Below are positions 1 through 6,622 of a stretch of 7,497 nt of DNA, in pieces. The notes beneath the pieces are model-generated. The model worked only from the letters and a program-made list of their open reading frames with translations. It did no database searches and was not told the DNA's origin. The position numbers and the translations under genes are program-made. Position 1 is the stretch's first letter. Each line of letters opens with the position of its first letter. Source of the DNA: an uncultured Prevotellaceae bacterium. GTDB lineage: Bacteria > Bacteroidota > Bacteroidia > Bacteroidales > Muribaculaceae. The stretch is taken from NCBI GenBank assembly GCA_937896015.1, contig CALBLR010000309.1, forward strand, positions 1-7,497. The letters are read 5' to 3'.

Positions 1-225
1 GCCTTCAACGCCCACGCCCAATACCGAAGTCACCTGCTTGCGCAGCTCAAGACCTGCCACGCCGCGCATATTCTGCCAGAATGAGTAGTGCTGGAACGGA
101 GCCACACCGCCACCCTTCAGGGTAATAGACCAGTTGTCGGAAAATTTGCTGCCTTCCACAGTGACCTGTGCCTGAGCAGCCACGCAGCCACACATGAGGG
201 CTGCTGCCAAAATAATCTTTTTCAT
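1..225 (-). CDS. Secreted outer-membrane barrel-like protein, N-terminal 75 residues (partial)
   Basis: The ATG lies at 225-223, and the frame stays open to base 1, so the gene runs off the left edge. Residues 1-19 (MKKIILAAALMCGCVAAQA) form a clean Sec signal peptide with predicted cleavage after AQA. The mature part starts QVTVEGSKFSDNWSITLKGG and continues with short alternating strands (HYSFW, GLELRKQ, VLGVGVEG). This resembles the first strands of OmpA-type or porin-like barrels that are common in Bacteroidetes. That family assignment is from memory of the pattern, and the missing C-terminus means an OmpA peptidoglycan-binding domain cannot be checked. The gene has its own strong promoter (318-348) and a leader of roughly 87 nt, so it is a separate transcription unit from the phosphatase operon upstream. 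The start is secure because of the signal peptide. Confidence 0.75.
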   Translation of the reverse strand, partial: MKKIILAAALMCGCVAAQAQVTVEGSKFSDNWSITLKGGGVAPFQHYSFWQNMRGVAGLELRKQVTSVLGVGVEG

Positions 226-273
226 ACCTAAAATATGTTTTTTATAAAACTATAATTAATTGTCTATTCTGCA

Positions 274-290
274 TTGCACTCTTGGTGCAA
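274..290 (-). promoter_or_regulatory. Small hairpin in the 5' leader of the barrel-like gene
   Basis: TTGCAC (274-279) and GTGCAA (285-290) are perfect inverted 6-bp arms around a 5-nt loop. They lie in the transcribed leader between the predicted start site (about 312-314) and the ATG at 225. A third GTGCAA copy (315-320) overlaps the -7 box. It could be an mRNA stability or regulatory hairpin, or a protein site. The arms are short, so chance is possible. Confidence 0.3.
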
Positions 291-317
291 CAATACTCGT
301 TTTTCTTATTCGGGGTG

Positions 318-348
318 CAAAATTAATACTTTTCGCTTTTTTTTCAAA
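318..348 (-). promoter_or_regulatory. Bacteroidetes-type promoter for the gene at 1-225
   Basis: Read on the minus strand, TTTG (348-345) is followed after exactly 19 bp by TAATTTTG (325-318). This fits the Bacteroidetes primary sigma-factor consensus of a -33 TTTG and a -7 TAnnTTTG. The predicted transcription start is about 312-314, giving a leader of roughly 87 nt to the ATG at 225. The surroundings are strongly AT-rich. Confidence 0.85.
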
Positions 349-361
349 ACTCAAAATATTC

Positions 362-386
362 GGTTTGGCCGATTTATCGGTAAACC
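362..386 (-). terminator. Candidate terminator of the phosphatase/barrel operon
   Basis: An interrupted inverted repeat has outer arms GGTTT (362-366) and AAACC (382-386) and inner arms CCGAT (369-373) and ATCGG (376-380), with a 2-nt loop and a small internal bulge. On the minus strand it is followed by a T-rich stretch (about 344-358). It lies downstream of the stop at 520 and just upstream of the next promoter, so it could end one transcript or be a regulator site. The 2-nt inner loop is too tight for an ideal hairpin. I see nothing else in 387-519 apart from a short AACCA-TGGTT inverted repeat (429-439). Confidence 0.35.
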
Positions 387-519
387 AGGCGTTTTTTACC
401 CCCAAATCACCCATTTGACCACACTGATAACCAATGGTTTAATTACATAGGCTCCGATAGGTAAAAAGGAACACTTATCACGACTTTGCGACCAATGGCC
501 GGCACCGCTGCATGTGAGG

Positions 520-1215
520 TCAGAACCATTCAAACTGCAGACCGAACGACAGCGACAGATATTGGCTTGGCTTGAGGCTGCTGTTGCCAATGCGCTCAAT
601 CACACTGTAGTCGCTTGCGCTCACTTCATAAAACAGGCTAATCGTTTTGGCCAAAAAACGCCTGTTCTCGGGAATGTTGAGGCTTATGCGCTGCCCAAGA
701 TACACATTGGTGCGCACACGCGTGGCAAACCAGTAGTAGCCCTTGGGGTATCGCCCTGGCTGGGCGGTCCAAAACCGGCTGTCGAACACCGTGGTCAGAT
801 ACAAGCCTGTGGCAAGCGGCTGGAACGAGAATCTGCGGCCAAGGGTCACGCTCCAAGGCACAAAATCCTCTTTCAGTGTAAGTGCAAGAATGGCGCGCCC
901 GTTGCCATGGCGTGGAATGAGCCCCAATTGCAATGCCGTTTCCCACTGGCGGTTGCGCCCGTATTTCCATATCGGCCCCACTGAAAAGGCTCCCATGTTG
1001 CCCGCATATTGAATGCGGCTCCCCTTGGGAATCAGCGCATGCCATGCGCGGTTGTAATTCGACACGCGATGCATATATGAAGACCCCTCTGTGTGGCCGG
1101 CGCGCTCAATCCACACGGTGTCGGTGCGCTCAACCCACACTGTGTCGGGGGCGGCTGCTCCCGCACCAGCTGCGATGCAGGCCGCCGCACTAAAAGCCAA
1201 CCACCTCATAGTCAT
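520..1215 (-). CDS. Putative outer-membrane beta-barrel protein, function unknown
   Basis: This is a 231-residue protein whose N-terminus has the features of a Sec signal peptide: a basic residue, a hydrophobic Ala-rich stretch and likely cleavage in the GAGAAA region near residue 20-22. The mature protein opens with a repeated motif, DTVWVER then DTVWIER. It continues with alternating strands rich in Tyr, Trp and Phe (for example GYYWFATRVRTNVYLGQRIS) and ends LSLSFGLQFEWF. A strand ending in Phe is the usual C-terminal signature of outer-membrane barrels. I recognise no enzymatic motif and give no symbol. The gene overlaps the stop of the phosphatase gene by 26 bp, which implies translational coupling and a shared job. 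A second ATG at 1209 (MRWLAF) would shorten the overlap to 20 bp and gives an equally good signal peptide, so the exact start is open. Confidence 0.8.
   Translation of the reverse strand: MTMRWLAFSAAACIAAGAGAAAPDTVWVERTDTVWIERAGHTEGSSYMHRVSNYNRAWHALIPKGSRIQYAGNMGAFSVGPIWKYGRNRQWETALQLGLIPRHGNGRAILALTLKEDFVPWSVTLGRRFSFQPLATGLYLTTVFDSRFWTAQPGRYPKGYYWFATRVRTNVYLGQRISLNIPENRRFLAKTISLFYEVSASDYSVIERIGNSSLKPSQYLSLSFGLQFEWF
1102..1149 (-). repeat. Two-copy 24-bp in-frame tandem repeat in the barrel-protein gene
   Basis: Copies 1102-1125 and 1126-1149 match at 21 of 24 bases. Because 24 is a multiple of three, the duplication adds eight residues and produces the paired DTVWVER/DTVWIER motif just after the signal peptide. 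Confidence 0.7.
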
Positions 1216-1999
1216 ATCCGCTTGGGGTTATGGTGAATATGTAGAATTGTCGTTTGGCTATGTTGGGCGTGCCATAATACATCACACCGTCGTCGAAATA
1301 CGTGCGCTGCACCAGGTTGTGGTCATGCCCATTGATGCACATCATCAGGCCGGGAAGCTGGTTGATGTAGTGCTCAAAGGCCTTGGCCACGTTGTTGTTA
1401 AACACGTCGCTGTAGGGGTGGGCGTGCATTGCCACCACCGTGCGGCTGAATTCGCCCGTGCGCTCCGTGCCCTGACGCTCAATAAAGTCAAGGTCGGGCA
1501 CTGGCACCGAATAGTCGTATTCAAGCGCATTGGTGTTAAGCAGCACGAATTTCACGCCTCCGGCTATGAATGATGTGTCGCTGGGCCCGAATATGCGCGC
1601 GAACGCCTGCTTGCCGGTGCCCAGACAGTCGTGGTTACCCAGGCAGCCCACATATGGCACTTTGAGCCGGTTGAGTATGCGCCGCTGCCAGTTGTATTCG
1701 TCCACCGTCCCATAGTCGGTGAAGTCGCCTGTGTGCAGCACAAAGTCGATTTTCGCAGAGTCTGAAATCCCGTTCACAAAGTCCACGAAGTCGGCCGTGT
1801 CGTCATATCGCCCTTGCGTGTCGCCGGTGGCGACAAACCGCACTGTGTCGGCCGCGGCACACAGCTGTTCTATGCGCCGCCCGTTGTTGACGTTAATGTT
1901 CGTGGGCTCCACATTCACATCATACGGGTGGTAGTCGAGCATGTCGCATGCCGCGAGCGCGACGGCCGCGAGCATGGTTGCTGGTAGTTTTGGTTTCAT
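1190..1999 (-). CDS. Calcineurin-like metallophosphoesterase lipoprotein
   Basis: This 269-residue protein carries the complete motif set of binuclear-metal calcineurin-like phosphoesterases in order: GDTQ with Asp60 and Gln62, GDFTD (91-95), GNHD (121-124), a metal-ligand His192 in AMHAH, and GHDH (224-227). Gln62 stands where many relatives have His in the DxH motif. The N-terminus ends in a lipobox (LAAC, Cys18), so the mature protein should be lipid-anchored in the periplasm or on the cell surface. The acidic stretch after Cys18 (DMLDYHPYD) may favour export to the surface, but that is inference. The substrate (phosphomonoester, phosphodiester or nucleotide) cannot be read from the sequence. 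It is the first gene of a two-gene unit with the barrel protein and lies downstream of a phosphate transporter, which suggests phosphate release from organic sources. The ATG at 1999 is fixed by the lipoprotein signal; the next Met (residue 9) would destroy it. Confidence 0.92.
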   Translation of the reverse strand: MKPKLPATMLAAVALAACDMLDYHPYDVNVEPTNINVNNGRRIEQLCAAADTVRFVATGDTQGRYDDTADFVDFVNGISDSAKIDFVLHTGDFTDYGTVDEYNWQRRILNRLKVPYVGCLGNHDCLGTGKQAFARIFGPSDTSFIAGGVKFVLLNTNALEYDYSVPVPDLDFIERQGTERTGEFSRTVVAMHAHPYSDVFNNNVAKAFEHYINQLPGLMMCINGHDHNLVQRTYFDDGVMYYGTPNIAKRQFYIFTITPSGYDYEVVGF

Positions 2000-2004
2000 G
2001 CGCG

Positions 2005-2012
2005 CAAAGTTA
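2005..2012 (-). promoter_or_regulatory. -7 promoter box next to the phosphatase start codon
   Basis: TAACTTTG on the minus strand fits the Bacteroidetes -7 consensus TAnnTTTG. The -33 TTTG is degenerate: only ATTG (2038-2035) lies upstream, at a 22-bp spacing. The box ends only five bases before the ATG at 1999, so transcription would start at or within a base or two of the start codon. A short inverted repeat, CGGCAA/TTGCCG (2032-2046), covers the -33 area and may be an operator. Confidence 0.5.
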
Positions 2013-2078
2013 GGATAATGTGGGCTTGGCGCGGCAATTTTTGCCGAAACAAGATAATTTTGGCGAAATACAAACTAA

Positions 2079-2115
2079 GCGCGCCGGCTGCTCACGTGTG
2101 TGAGTGCCGGCGCGC
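2079..2115 (-). terminator. Rho-independent-type terminator after the PiT-PhoU gene
   Basis: GCGCGCCGGC (2079-2088) pairs perfectly with GCCGGCGCGC (2106-2115). An inner CTCAC (2091-2095) pairs with GTGAG (2100-2104) around a 4-nt loop, giving about 15 bp of mostly GC stem. On the minus strand it is followed by a T-rich tail (TTAGTTTGTATTT). It lies 31 bp past the transporter stop, and the plus-strand side has no T-run, so it acts on the minus-strand transcript. Confidence 0.75.
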
Positions 2116-2146
2116 CTGTAGGTGGAGTCATGCGTTAGCCCGTATG

Positions 2147-4381
2147 CTATTCATCCTTCTCGCCGCTGATGGCATTCAGGAAGTAGGCCTGCGACTTTAT
2201 GAAGTTGCGTGCCTGCAGCACCATGGTCTTGGTCTCGCCCAGCAGGTTGAGAAACAGTGCCGAGGCGCGGGTGCTGGCGTTGGGGTCGTCTTGCAGGCGG
2301 CGTATCTGGCGCTTGATGGTGTCGGCAATGATGTCAAACAGCTCGTCGCGCATCACCATCACCTCGTCGAGGTGCGAGAAGTCCTTTTCGCGCAGCATGG
2401 TGTCGATTTTGGTGAATATGTCGTCCACCTTGTCGTTCACCACCTTCAGGTCCTTTATCTGCTCGCCGGTGAGGCCGCGGTGGTTGTTGTTGATGTGGTC
2501 GTAGGCCGGCTTGGTGCAGTGCAGCAGCGCCTTGGTCACCTCGCACAGGTAGTCCACCACCTGCACATAGAAGTGCGCCGTCTCTATCTTCTGCTGCTCA
2601 AGCTGGCGCAGCACCGGCATGATGCCATATTTGCGCTCGTTGGCGGCGTCATACATCTGCCGCGCCTCGGCCACGGTCTCTTGCAGCTCTTTGCGGTTTT
2701 CGGTGAACAGGGCCACCAGCATGTGGTTGTATACCCGCGACACATTCTCCATGGTGCTCACTGCCGACTGCGTGCAGTTGATTAGCACATCCTCGGGCTT
2801 GTCGGTGGCTTTGATAAGGGGCTTGGTCTCGTCCTCGCTCTTCTTCTTGCCGCCCACAATGCGGTTGGTCAGCGCGTAGGCGCAGGCCAGCACTATCACT
2901 GCCAGTGCCCACCAGTGGCCCCACATGAGCATCGAGGCCAGCACAAACGACACGCAGAAGGCAATCAGTGCCGTGATGAACCAGCCCATTATCACCACCA
3001 TCACACCGCTGATGCGGTACACGGCGCTGTCGCGGCCCCATGCGCGGTCGGCCAGCGACGAGCCCATGGCCACCATAAACACCACATAGGTGGTGGACAG
3101 CGGCAGCTTAAACGAGGTGCCGATGCAGATGAGGATGGCTGCCGACGCCAGGTTGACCACGGCGCGTATCTTGTCGTAGTTGCTCTCGCCGCGCTCCTCG
3201 GGAGGCAGCGGAATGAAGCGGCGGTTGATGGCGTCGATCCAGCTGTTGGGCAGAATGCGCTTGTAGCTGTTGTTGAGGCTCACAGAGGCGCGCACCAGCA
3301 TGCGCGAGAAGGGGGTGGAGTTGAAACGCTCGTCTTCGTCGTGCTGCGAGGCCAGGGTCAGCTCGGTCTGCGACACGCGCCAGGCGTCTTTCGAGAAAAA
3401 CAGCGTCACGGCCATTATCACGCCGGCAGCCAGCAAAAACCATGTATTGGCCGCCTTGGGGTCGGCCAGGCCGCCCATCATCATGCCCATGTCGCCGCTC
3501 TCCAGAGCCAGGCGGTAGCTGTCAAAGCCCGCCAGGGGCACACCTATGAAGTTCACAAGGTCGTTGCCGGCAAAGGCCAGGGCCAGCGCAAAGGTGCCGC
3601 TCAATATGGTTATCTTGAGTATGCTCACCTTCATCAGCTGCAGTACCCACAGCAGGGCCGAGGCGGCAATCCATGCCACCAGCAGCACCGTCATTATGTT
3701 GTTTTTTACAAATGCGTCAAAGTCGTCGGTGAGCAGCCCCGAGCTTTTCAAGCCCTTGAACAGGGCGAAGTAGATGATGCCCACAATGGCTATGCCGCAC
3801 CACAGCGCGCCATAGCGCTTAAGCTGCTTGGCATAGCGGAATGTGAATATCAGGCGCGAGAAGTACATCACCACCGAGCCCATGATGAACGACAGCACCA
3901 CCGACACCAGTATGGCCGAAATCATGCCCAGCGCCTTGCCGCCGTTCACAAACTGGTCGAAGTTGGCCACCGTCAGGCCCGAGTCGGCATACACCTTGAA
4001 GGCTGTCACCGCGCAGGCCGAGCCCAGCAGCTCGAATATCATGCTCACTGTGGTGGACGTGGGCAGGCCCAGCTTGTTGAAGCCGTTGAGCAGCACCACG
4101 TCGGTGAGCATCACGCCCGCATACAGATACATTATGTCGGTGAAGGTGAACATCTCGGGGTGGAACACGCCCGTGCGGGCCACCTCCATCATGCCGTGGG
4201 AGGTGAGCACGCCCACCAGTATGCCGCAGGCGGCCACGGCGAGAATCACGTTAAACGACGCCACTTTCGAGCCAAGCGATGAGTTGAGGAAGTTGATGGC
4301 GTCGTTCGACACTCCCACCACCAGATCGACCACCGCCAGCAGGGCGAGAATCACTAAGATGACCGTGAAAATAGGATCCAT
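2147..4381 (-). CDS. PiT-family inorganic phosphate transporter with C-terminal PhoU-like domain
   Basis: This is a 744-residue inner-membrane protein. It shows the two inverted PiT signature halves: GVSNDAINF (23-31) with LPTSTT (106-111) in the first, and GNDLVNF (272-278) with LPLSTT (426-431) in the second. Many hydrophobic segments lie between residues 3 and about 515, with a long charged cytosolic loop around 335-405. From about residue 528 to the end the protein is soluble and helical with heptad-like charged helices, matching PhoU/DUF47-type accessory domains. Stand-alone PiT proteins are shorter; PiT-PhoU fusions of about this size are, to my knowledge, found in Bacteroidetes. The expected role is ion-coupled phosphate uptake with the PhoU part regulating flux. 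It lies 65 bp downstream of the histidine kinase with no TAnnTTTG box between, so it is probably cotranscribed with the two-component genes. The ATG is preceded by an A-rich leader without a Shine-Dalgarno sequence. The first signature reads VSNDAIN rather than the usual ANDVAN. Confidence 0.93.
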   Translation of the reverse strand: MDPIFTVILVILALLAVVDLVVGVSNDAINFLNSSLGSKVASFNVILAVAACGILVGVLTSHGMMEVARTGVFHPEMFTFTDIMYLYAGVMLTDVVLLNGFNKLGLPTSTTVSMIFELLGSACAVTAFKVYADSGLTVANFDQFVNGGKALGMISAILVSVVLSFIMGSVVMYFSRLIFTFRYAKQLKRYGALWCGIAIVGIIYFALFKGLKSSGLLTDDFDAFVKNNIMTVLLVAWIAASALLWVLQLMKVSILKITILSGTFALALAFAGNDLVNFIGVPLAGFDSYRLALESGDMGMMMGGLADPKAANTWFLLAAGVIMAVTLFFSKDAWRVSQTELTLASQHDEDERFNSTPFSRMLVRASVSLNNSYKRILPNSWIDAINRRFIPLPPEERGESNYDKIRAVVNLASAAILICIGTSFKLPLSTTYVVFMVAMGSSLADRAWGRDSAVYRISGVMVVIMGWFITALIAFCVSFVLASMLMWGHWWALAVIVLACAYALTNRIVGGKKKSEDETKPLIKATDKPEDVLINCTQSAVSTMENVSRVYNHMLVALFTENRKELQETVAEARQMYDAANERKYGIMPVLRQLEQQKIETAHFYVQVVDYLCEVTKALLHCTKPAYDHINNNHRGLTGEQIKDLKVVNDKVDDIFTKIDTMLREKDFSHLDEVMVMRDELFDIIADTIKRQIRRLQDDPNASTRASALFLNLLGETKTMVLQARNFIKSQAYFLNAISGEKDE

Positions 4382-4446
4382 AGCTTTTTCTTTTTTAGAA
4401 ATTTGTTAGTTTTTTGTTGTTATAATTCGTTTCTCTCTATATTTCT

Positions 4447-5889
4447 TTATTTGTGCAGCGTGAAGGTGAACTCAAGGCCGCCGCGGCTGGCGTTGCGCAC
4501 ACTTATGGCGCCGTGGTGGAATAGCACCGCGTTTTTCACAATGGCCAGGCCCAGGCCTGTGCCGCCCATGGCGCGCGAGCGGCCCTTGTCCACGCGGTAG
4601 AACCGCTCAAACAGGCGCGGCAGGTGCTCCTCGGGCACGCCTATGCCGTTGTCGGCAAAGGAGAACTTGTAGCAGTCGGCCGTCTGCCCGGCCAGCGTCA
4701 CCGTCACATCGCGGCCTCCGCTGTAGTTAAACGCGTTCACAAACAGGTTGCGGAATATCGACTCCACCAGCGACGCGTTGCCCTTGATGTGCACCTCGCC
4801 CGGCACGTCGATGTGGATGCGCATCTGGCGCTCGGGCGGATACACCTTCATGTCGGCCGCCACGCGCTCTATTATCTCCTTCACATCCACGTCGTCGAGC
4901 CCAATGCGGTCGGGCGCGTCGCTGATGCGCGTAATGGTCGAGAGGTCGCTCAGCAGCGAGCACAGCCGCTTCACGTTGGCATAGGCGGTGTCGGTGAGCT
5001 CCTGGCGCATTTGCGGGGTCAGGGCGCCGCCGTTGGTCTCTATGGTCTCGAGGCAGGCCTGAATCACATGCACGGGGGTCTTGAACTCGTGGCTTATGTT
5101 GTTGGTCAGCTCATGCTTTATGCGGTTCTTCTCGCGCTGCTCGAATATGGCCTTGCGCAGACTCTTGTCGCGCTCCTGCGCCGTCTCCTTCATTATCTTG
5201 TAGAGGTTCACGATGTGGCTGCTGATGTCGCCCAGTTCGTCGTCGGGAAAACTGCGTGTGTCATATCCGCTGATGTCGCCGAATTCGGCCTCGTTGGCAA
5301 AGTCGCGCAGGTTCTTGATGCTGCGGCTTATGCTGCGGGCCGCCATCCACGCTATTATGGTCATGATTATGGCAATGGCCACTATCAGGTAGCTGTCGGC
5401 CGAGTCCACGCGCAGCATCTCAAGCAGCGAGTGGGTGTAGGGCAGCGCGCTGCGCACCACCACACCGTGGCCGCGGGTGGCCGAATAGAAGTATTCGCGC
5501 GAGTCGGTCGACGACAGGCGCCGCGTGGTGTAGCCGTGGCCGTGCGCCATGGCCTCGCGGAACTCCTTGCGGTTGCTGTGGTTTGCCATCACGCTGTCGG
5601 CATTGGTGTCGAAGGTAACCCGTCCGTTGTAGTCAATCACCGATATTCGCAGCGAGTCGCGCTCCGGAGCCAGCGTGCTCACCAGCCCGGGCGTCAGCTT
5701 GCCGCCGTCGGCCAGACGCTCTATCACGCGGGCGTTCACCATTTGCAGGCGGCTGTCAAGGCTCATCACCTTGTATTCGCTCTCGCGCGTGTATTGCAGC
5801 ATGAAAAACGCCAGTGTCAGTGTCCAGGTGAAGAACACTATCATCAAAAACAGGCGCGTCTGCACATTAATGATTCGTCGTGAAGCCAT
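4447..5889 (-). CDS. Membrane sensor histidine kinase, PhoR-like
   Basis: The product is 480 residues. It has a first transmembrane segment (about 13-31), a periplasmic sensor region of roughly 130 residues, and a second transmembrane segment (about 167-184). A juxtamembrane linker follows, then the dimerisation/phosphoacceptor box NNISHEFKTPV with His267. The ATP-binding domain shows an N-box (RNLFVNAFNYS, 380-390), G1 DNGIGV (413-418), F-box LFERFYRV (426-433) and G2 GGTGLGLAIV (442-451), so it looks fully active. The sensor pattern (IDYNGRVTFDT, FYSATRGHGVVVRSALPY) resembles PhoR-type PAS/Cache-like sensors of Bacteroidetes. The ligand is unknown. I take the ATG at 5889; the frame also stays open to a TTG at 5901, but that gives only four extra residues. 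The gene overlaps the response-regulator stop by 23 bp, so the two are translationally coupled. Confidence 0.92.
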   Translation of the reverse strand: MASRRIINVQTRLFLMIVFFTWTLTLAFFMLQYTRESEYKVMSLDSRLQMVNARVIERLADGGKLTPGLVSTLAPERDSLRISVIDYNGRVTFDTNADSVMANHSNRKEFREAMAHGHGYTTRRLSSTDSREYFYSATRGHGVVVRSALPYTHSLLEMLRVDSADSYLIVAIAIIMTIIAWMAARSISRSIKNLRDFANEAEFGDISGYDTRSFPDDELGDISSHIVNLYKIMKETAQERDKSLRKAIFEQREKNRIKHELTNNISHEFKTPVHVIQACLETIETNGGALTPQMRQELTDTAYANVKRLCSLLSDLSTITRISDAPDRIGLDDVDVKEIIERVAADMKVYPPERQMRIHIDVPGEVHIKGNASLVESIFRNLFVNAFNYSGGRDVTVTLAGQTADCYKFSFADNGIGVPEEHLPRLFERFYRVDKGRSRAMGGTGLGLAIVKNAVLFHHGAISVRNASRGGLEFTFTLHK

Positions 5890-6553
5890 ATCCGTATCCA
5901 AGTTTAGTCTCTATATGACGGCCATAGCGGCCCAGCTTTTTGCGCAGGCGGTTGATGTTCACATCAATCGTGCGGTCGATCACATACACGTCTTCGGCCC
6001 ACACAGCTGTCAGTATCTCGGCGCGCGAGAATATGCGGTCGGGGCTGCCCATCAGGAAGGCCAGCAGGTCAAACTCCTTGCGCGTGAGCTGCACCTGCTC
6101 GCCATCGGAGACGCAGGTGCGCTGCTTCAGGCTCAGCTCAAGGCCCTCATACTTCAGCGTCTCGGCTGCTGCCAGGGCACCGGTGCGGTTGAGCACGCTC
6201 TTCACGCGGGCCAGCAGCTCCTTCATCGAAAAGGGCTTTTTGATGTAGTCGTCGGCGCCCGAGGCAAAGCCCTGCAGCAAGTCGTCCTCGCCGCTTTTGG
6301 CCGTGCAGAAAATGATGGGCACCTGCTTCTGCCCCTCGGTGGCGCGCATGCGCTGCGCCAGTTCAAATCCGCTCATGCCGCCCATCATCACATCGAGCAG
6401 CACCAGGTTGTAGGAGCCGAGCTTCAGCTTCAGCGCGTCTTCGGCCGAGAGGGCCGTGTCCACCTGATAGCCGGCCATCTCAAGGTTCATTTTCAGAACC
6501 AGGCATATCGACTCTTCATCGTCAACCACCAGAATTTTAGGAGTTAGTGTCAT
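5867..6553 (-). CDS. OmpR/PhoB-family response regulator
   Basis: This is a 228-residue two-domain regulator. The receiver domain (about 5-120) has the acidic pair Asp11/Asp12, phosphoacceptor Asp54 in LVLLDVMM, the switch residues Thr84 and Tyr103, and the conserved Lys106 in YIKKPF. The C-terminal winged-helix DNA-binding domain (about 131-226) includes the LTRKEFDLLAFL helix, the recognition-helix stretch DRTIDVNINRLRKKLG and the terminal hairpin LGYGYGF. All catalytic residues are present. It is the first gene of the unit and is followed by its kinase with a 23-bp overlap. Location directly upstream of a PiT-PhoU transporter suggests a phosphate-response role similar to PhoB, but OmpR-family members look alike and the sequence alone does not prove the signal. 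The ATG at 6553 has no Shine-Dalgarno sequence, as is usual in this phylum. Upstream TGTTAC repeats could be its own binding sites. Confidence 0.93.
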   Translation of the reverse strand: MTLTPKILVVDDEESICLVLKMNLEMAGYQVDTALSAEDALKLKLGSYNLVLLDVMMGGMSGFELAQRMRATEGQKQVPIIFCTAKSGEDDLLQGFASGADDYIKKPFSMKELLARVKSVLNRTGALAAAETLKYEGLELSLKQRTCVSDGEQVQLTRKEFDLLAFLMGSPDRIFSRAEILTAVWAEDVYVIDRTIDVNINRLRKKLGRYGRHIETKLGYGYGFTTNH

Positions 6554-6596
6554 AACAATTGATTTGGGTTAAAACCTTTGTTTCTGTTCTACGCTG

Positions 6597-6604
6597 CAAA
6601 ACTA
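6597..6604 (-). promoter_or_regulatory. Candidate -7 box for the two-component/transporter operon
   Basis: TAGTTTTG on the minus strand fits TAnnTTTG and would start transcription near 6591-6593, giving a leader of about 40 nt to the ATG at 6553. No TTTG occurs at the normal spacing upstream, which would fit a promoter that needs an activator. The repeats at 6623-6660 are well placed for one. Confidence 0.5.
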
Positions 6605-6622
6605 TTGCATTTTTTCCCAACC

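Noticed and set aside
429..439. AACCA-A-TGGTT inverted repeat as an operator
   Set aside because: The arms are only five bases long and lie about 80 bp upstream of the nearest -33 box, with no second copy in register; chance is likely.
2915..4282. Long plus-strand open frame of 455 codons opposite the transporter
   Set aside because: It is rich in His, Gln, Ala and Arg, as expected from the antisense of a GC-rich gene, and the minus-strand frame has clear PiT motifs.
4382..4446. Separate promoter for the transporter in the 65-bp gap
   Set aside because: The gap is AT-rich but has no TAnnTTTG on the minus strand, so cotranscription with the kinase is the simpler reading.
4624..5883. Plus-strand open frame of 419 codons opposite the histidine kinase
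   Set aside because: Low-complexity His/Val/Ala composition and complete histidine-kinase motifs on the other strand mark it as a shadow.
5890..5901. TTG start at 5901 for the histidine kinase
   Set aside because: It adds only four residues to a protein that starts well at the ATG at 5889; an ATG with a shorter overlap is more likely.
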